Assembly (NCBI RefSeq): GCF_000372745.1
Contig: NZ_KB889686.1
Coordinates: 207,914-271,913, forward strand
DNA length: 64,000 bases
Direction of reading: 5' to 3'
Origin: Embleya scabrispora DSM 41855
GTDB lineage: Bacteria > Actinomycetota > Actinomycetes > Streptomycetales > Streptomycetaceae
Shown here piece by piece: positions 61,547 to 64,000 of the stretch. The first letter of the stretch is position 1. Each line of letters opens with the position of its first letter. A model generated the notes under the pieces. The model ran no database searches. It saw only the letters and a program-made list of their open reading frames with translations, and had not been told where the DNA came from. The position numbers and the translations under genes were made by a program.

Positions 61547-62512
61547 ATGAAGACACCGACGTACGTCGCCGTGACCATCGCCCTGACCGCGGCCGCCGCC
61601 CTCAGCGGGTGCGGCAGCGACGGCGGCTCCGGGGGCGGGCGCAAGATCACCTTCGTCCAGGGCGTCAAGGGCGACGAGTTCTACATCTCGATGGCCTGCG
61701 GCGCACAGCAGAAGGCCAAGGAACTCGGCGTCAAGCTCGACGTGACCGGCGCGGACAAGTGGGACGCCTCGCTCCAGACGCCCGTGGTCAACGCCGTCGC
61801 CGCCAAGAGCCCGGACGCCGTACTGATCGCGCCCACCGACACCCAGGCCCTGCGTCAACCCGAGCAGCAGCTCAAGTCCCGCGGCGCGAAGGTGATCGAG
61901 GTGGACACCAAACTCGACGACGGCTCGATCCGGGAGACCGCGATCTCCTCCGACAACGAGCGCGGCGGCATGCTCGCCGCACAGACCCTGGCCAACCTGG
62001 TCCAGGACCGGGGCACGGTGGCGGCGATCAGCGTCAAGCCCGGCATCTCCACCACGGACGCCCGCCTGAAGGGCTTCGAGACCGAGATCAAGAAGCACCC
62101 CGGCATCACCTACCTCGGCGTGCAGTACAACGACGACGACCCGGCCAAGGCCGCCTCCATCGTCACCTCGACGATCGCCTCGCACCGCGACCTGGTCGGC
62201 GTCTTCGCGGCCAACGTGTTCAGCGGCGAGGGCGCGGCCACCGGCATCGAACAGGCCGGCAAGGCCGGCCAGGTCAAACTGGTCGCCTTCGACGCCACCC
62301 CGAAACAGGTCGAGGCCCTGCGCAAGGGCTCCATCCAGGGCCTGATCGCCCAGAAGCCGTTCGACATCGGCTCCCAGGGCGTCGAACAGGCGGTCGCCGC
62401 ACTCGACAAGAAGCCGGTCCCCAAGACCATCTCCACCGACCTGGTCGCCGTCACCAAGGAGAACGTGGACCAACCCGAGGTGAGCAAGTACCTCTACAAG
62501 GGCGCCTGTTGA
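61547..62512 (+). CDS. ABC sugar importer, substrate-binding lipoprotein
   Basis: A 321-residue periplasmic-binding-protein type 1 receptor. The signal peptide ends in the lipobox LSGC, with Cys22 as the lipid-modified residue. The two-lobed fold shows KITFVQGVKGDEFYISMACG and SPDAVLIAPTDTQAL, then a C-lobe KLVAFDATPKQVEALRKGSI. The family binds monosaccharides such as ribose, fructose, xylose or mannose, and this member should deliver the substrate of the adjacent isomerase/kinase pair. AGGAGG upstream supports the ATG at 61547. A perfect 12-base-stem hairpin about 170 bases later ends the operon. Confidence 0.93.
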   Translation: MKTPTYVAVTIALTAAAALSGCGSDGGSGGGRKITFVQGVKGDEFYISMACGAQQKAKELGVKLDVTGADKWDASLQTPVVNAVAAKSPDAVLIAPTDTQALRQPEQQLKSRGAKVIEVDTKLDDGSIRETAISSDNERGGMLAAQTLANLVQDRGTVAAISVKPGISTTDARLKGFETEIKKHPGITYLGVQYNDDDPAKAASIVTSTIASHRDLVGVFAANVFSGEGAATGIEQAGKAGQVKLVAFDATPKQVEALRKGSIQGLIAQKPFDIGSQGVEQAVAALDKKPVPKTISTDLVAVTKENVDQPEVSKYLYKGAC

Positions 62513-62678
62513 GCCCAGCCACCGCCCGCCCGGCGCCCGACGGCGCGGGCCGATCCGCTCCGAATCCCCGACGGCCCGCCCACGTCCCGACGCGCGACCG
62601 GCCCCGGCCCCCCCGGGGCCGGCTCGCGACAGACCGGCGGCTCGGTCCCGAGCTCGCGAGTCCGTGGCCGGACGCGCG

Positions 62679-62708
62679 AACGGCCCCGTAGAGAGGTACG
62701 GGGCCGTT
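62679..62708. terminator. Terminator after the sugar importer operon
   Basis: AACGGCCCCGTA pairs perfectly with TACGGGGCCGTT around a six-base loop. It lies between convergent genes, so it can serve both strands. The rest of the 331-base gap shows nothing else. Confidence 0.82.
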
Positions 62709-62843
62709 GTCACGCGACTTCACCGTGCGCCCGCGTGCCCGCCTCCGGCGCTGCGCCGGACCCGGCCGGGGTTCGGTGCGCGGGCATGGCATCGGGTGCG
62801 TCGCACGGTGCCGGCGGGGGAGTGGTGGTCGCCCGCCGGGTCG

Positions 62844-63413
62844 CTACTTGATGACCGTGGTCAGCGGTCGCTTGTCCTCGCGCTCGATGATGCACGCGGC
62901 CTGGTGGTTGCCGTGGTTCCAGGACTCCATGTCGAGCGGGTACGAGAACGAGAAGGTGATCTTGGGCGAGGCGGGCTGCCGGTCCACGATGGGGCCGATG
63001 TACTGCTCACACAGCTCGCTGACCTTGTCCTCGTAACCCGGCGTTGCCGGCGTGACCGTCGCCGGCAGGTCGAACGCCTTGCCGACCTGGCCACTGTGCG
63101 GCTTGGTGCAGGCGACGTCCGTGGTCTTGGCGCCGTCCTGGTTGATGCATTGGCCGGTCTTGTACGTGAAGGCGTCGATGACGTCGGCCGTGGACGTGCC
63201 GGAGGCGGTGCCGGTGGGCTTCGTGGTGCCGCCCGGCTTGCCGGACGGGCTCGTGGTGGCCTTCCCCGTGGGTGATGCGGTCGAAGGGACGACGGGAGTC
63301 TTGCTGCCCTTGTCGTCCTTGTCGTTGCCGAGACAGCCGGACAGCAGTGCGGTGGCGGCGACGACTCCGGCCACGGCCGGCGCGATCACACGCAGGCGGT
63401 GGGAGGTGGGCAT
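62844..63413 (-). CDS. Septum-formation-family lipoprotein
   Basis: A 189-residue lipoprotein. The signal peptide ends at LSGC (Cys27), then a Thr/Ser/Gly/Lys-rich linker of about 50 residues spans the wall. The outer domain has GQCINQDGAKTTDVACTKPH followed by a helix with ELCEQYIG. This Cys-x-Cys...Cys pattern is that of the actinobacterial septum-formation (Septum_form) domain. Function is unknown beyond the name. The ATG at 63413 heads a proper signal peptide. It stands between the importer terminator and a signal-peptidase gene on the same strand, 102 bases away. Confidence 0.82.
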   Translation of the reverse strand: MPTSHRLRVIAPAVAGVVAATALLSGCLGNDKDDKGSKTPVVPSTASPTGKATTSPSGKPGGTTKPTGTASGTSTADVIDAFTYKTGQCINQDGAKTTDVACTKPHSGQVGKAFDLPATVTPATPGYEDKVSELCEQYIGPIVDRQPASPKITFSFSYPLDMESWNHGNHQAACIIEREDKRPLTTVIK

Positions 63414-63515
63414 GTGGGACACAACCTTTCGCTTTGGGACGCCCAAGATCCTGTCGCGATCCCTCACCGAAACGTCGAGGGAAACGGTGCTTGATTTTTT
63501 GCGAAGCCGAGGGAA

Positions 63516-64000
63516 TCAGGTCCCTCGTCGTTCACCGTCCGGCACACCCGTTTCCGATCCGCTGCAATCCTCGTATGTCGGCGCCGCCCACACCAGCCCC
63601 GCGCGGGAAGTTCGTGGCCCACCGGAAGGTGCGATCCGCCGCACCGCCACCCCGACCACTTGGTCGCGGTGCACGAAGCCGTACGCGCGCGAGTCCCAAC
63701 TCGACGCGGCGTTGTCCCCCAGCACGACCAGGGCGCCCGCGGGCACCGCTTCCCCGGCGGCGTCGCGCAGCACCGGGAATTGCTCCACCGGCACCGGATC
63801 GCCCGCCACCGCCACCGCGCGTTTGACCATCAACCGGCCCTGCGGCGCCGGCGCCAGGTCGATGCGCTCCGGGATCGCGGCGAGTGTCGCCGGATCCGAC
63901 TCCCGCAGACCCGGCGGCAGTCCGGCCACCACCGGCGGATGGGGGACGCGTACGACCACCACCTGACCGGCGCGCACCCGCCCGGTGCGGCGCACCAGCA
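63516..64000 (-). CDS. Signal peptidase I (S26 family), N-terminus beyond window
   Basis: The frame enters from the right edge and ends at 63516. It shows the catalytic lysine strand GRLMVKRAVAVAGD and the late signature VLGDNAASSWDSRAYGF, which is box E of type I signal peptidases (GDN...S.DSR.YG). The box with the nucleophile serine and the membrane anchor must lie beyond 64000. The enzyme cleaves signal peptides on the outer face of the membrane. The loop between K and box E is short, resembling small actinobacterial SipX-like members. It is followed on the same strand by the septum-formation lipoprotein. Confidence 0.87.
   Translation of the reverse strand, partial: LVRRTGRVRAGQVVVVRVPHPPVVAGLPPGLRESDPATLAAIPERIDLAPAPQGRLMVKRAVAVAGDPVPVEQFPVLRDAAGEAVPAGALVVLGDNAASSWDSRAYGFVHRDQVVGVAVRRIAPSGGPRTSRAGLVWAAPTYEDCSGSETGVPDGERRGT

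Noticed and set aside
1-64000. tRNA genes, rRNA, CRISPR arrays, insertion sequences, integrase attachment sites
   Set aside because: None seen: no cloverleaf with a clear T-arm and acceptor, no regularly spaced repeats, and no transposase or integrase domains. The 32-bp element has a TTCGATC word but no tRNA context.

Overview
The window is about 72% G+C, with GTG/ATG starts, very high third-position G+C in the real frames, and families typical of mycelial actinomycetes: XRE regulators with long C-terminal regions, DUF6194, DUF2637, SigE-family ECF sigma factors, mycothiol/DinB-like remnants and LAL regulators. This points to a Streptomycetaceae-like genome. The genus cannot be fixed from sequence alone. 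There are no ribosomal genes, tRNAs or central-metabolism operons. The window reads as accessory DNA (chromosome arm or large plasmid), with about 52 genes and at least four decayed gene remnants.

Layout. 1-6.3 kb: an XRE regulator with two small downstream genes and a duplicated palindrome, DUF6194/MerR divergent genes, and remnants of a patatin-like lipase and an MFS pump beside a frameshifted GH13 glucosidase. 6.5-11.0 kb: a chloramphenicol-phosphotransferase-like kinase divergent from an HSL-type esterase, then a drug-type MFS pump and a thioredoxin-reductase-like flavoenzyme. 11.4-16.7 kb: a plasmid-like cassette of ParA, a small partner protein and a large DUF2637 (Spd-type) membrane protein with a C-terminal helix-turn-helix. 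17.0-18.4 kb: a translationally coupled SigE-type sigma factor and membrane protein. 18.7-25.0 kb: SDR, Nudix, a secreted beta-propeller/IPT protein, LtrA and a cupin-like protein, closed by a 20-bp-stem terminator. 25.2-31.0 kb: an MMPL exporter divergent from a TetR with two shared palindromes, dienelactone hydrolase, a small secreted protein and an AadA-like adenylyltransferase.

31.1-38.1 kb: DeoR divergent from a HAD phosphatase-MFS pair, followed by the most notable gene, a 1297-residue single-module NRPS (A-T, then three membrane/beta-helix repeats). Its architecture is that of epsilon-poly-L-lysine synthetase (Pls), and its A-domain pocket resembles lysine codes. 38.2-46.2 kb: YceI/MarR divergon, PrmC-like methyltransferase, MFS, LAL regulator and a divergent terpene synthase. 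46.4-53.2 kb: a divergent NAD-dependent DNA ligase, MFS/ArsR divergon, DUF2071 protein, and APH-like and ANT-like enzymes. 53.3-55.6 kb: amidase divergent from TetR with two near-identical palindromes.

55.7-62.5 kb is a coherent sugar locus. AGE-type isomerase, LacI repressor and PfkB kinase run leftward. An ABC importer (ATPase, permease, lipoprotein) runs rightward. Two TGACA-CG-TGTCA operators lie in the shared promoter region. The expected logic is import of a monosaccharide, isomerisation to a ketose and phosphorylation, under LacI control. The window closes with a septum-formation-type lipoprotein and a partial signal peptidase.

Regulatory architecture is unusually readable: at least four divergent regulator/target pairs carry paired palindromes. 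A 32-bp element overlaps the stop codons of two unrelated genes.
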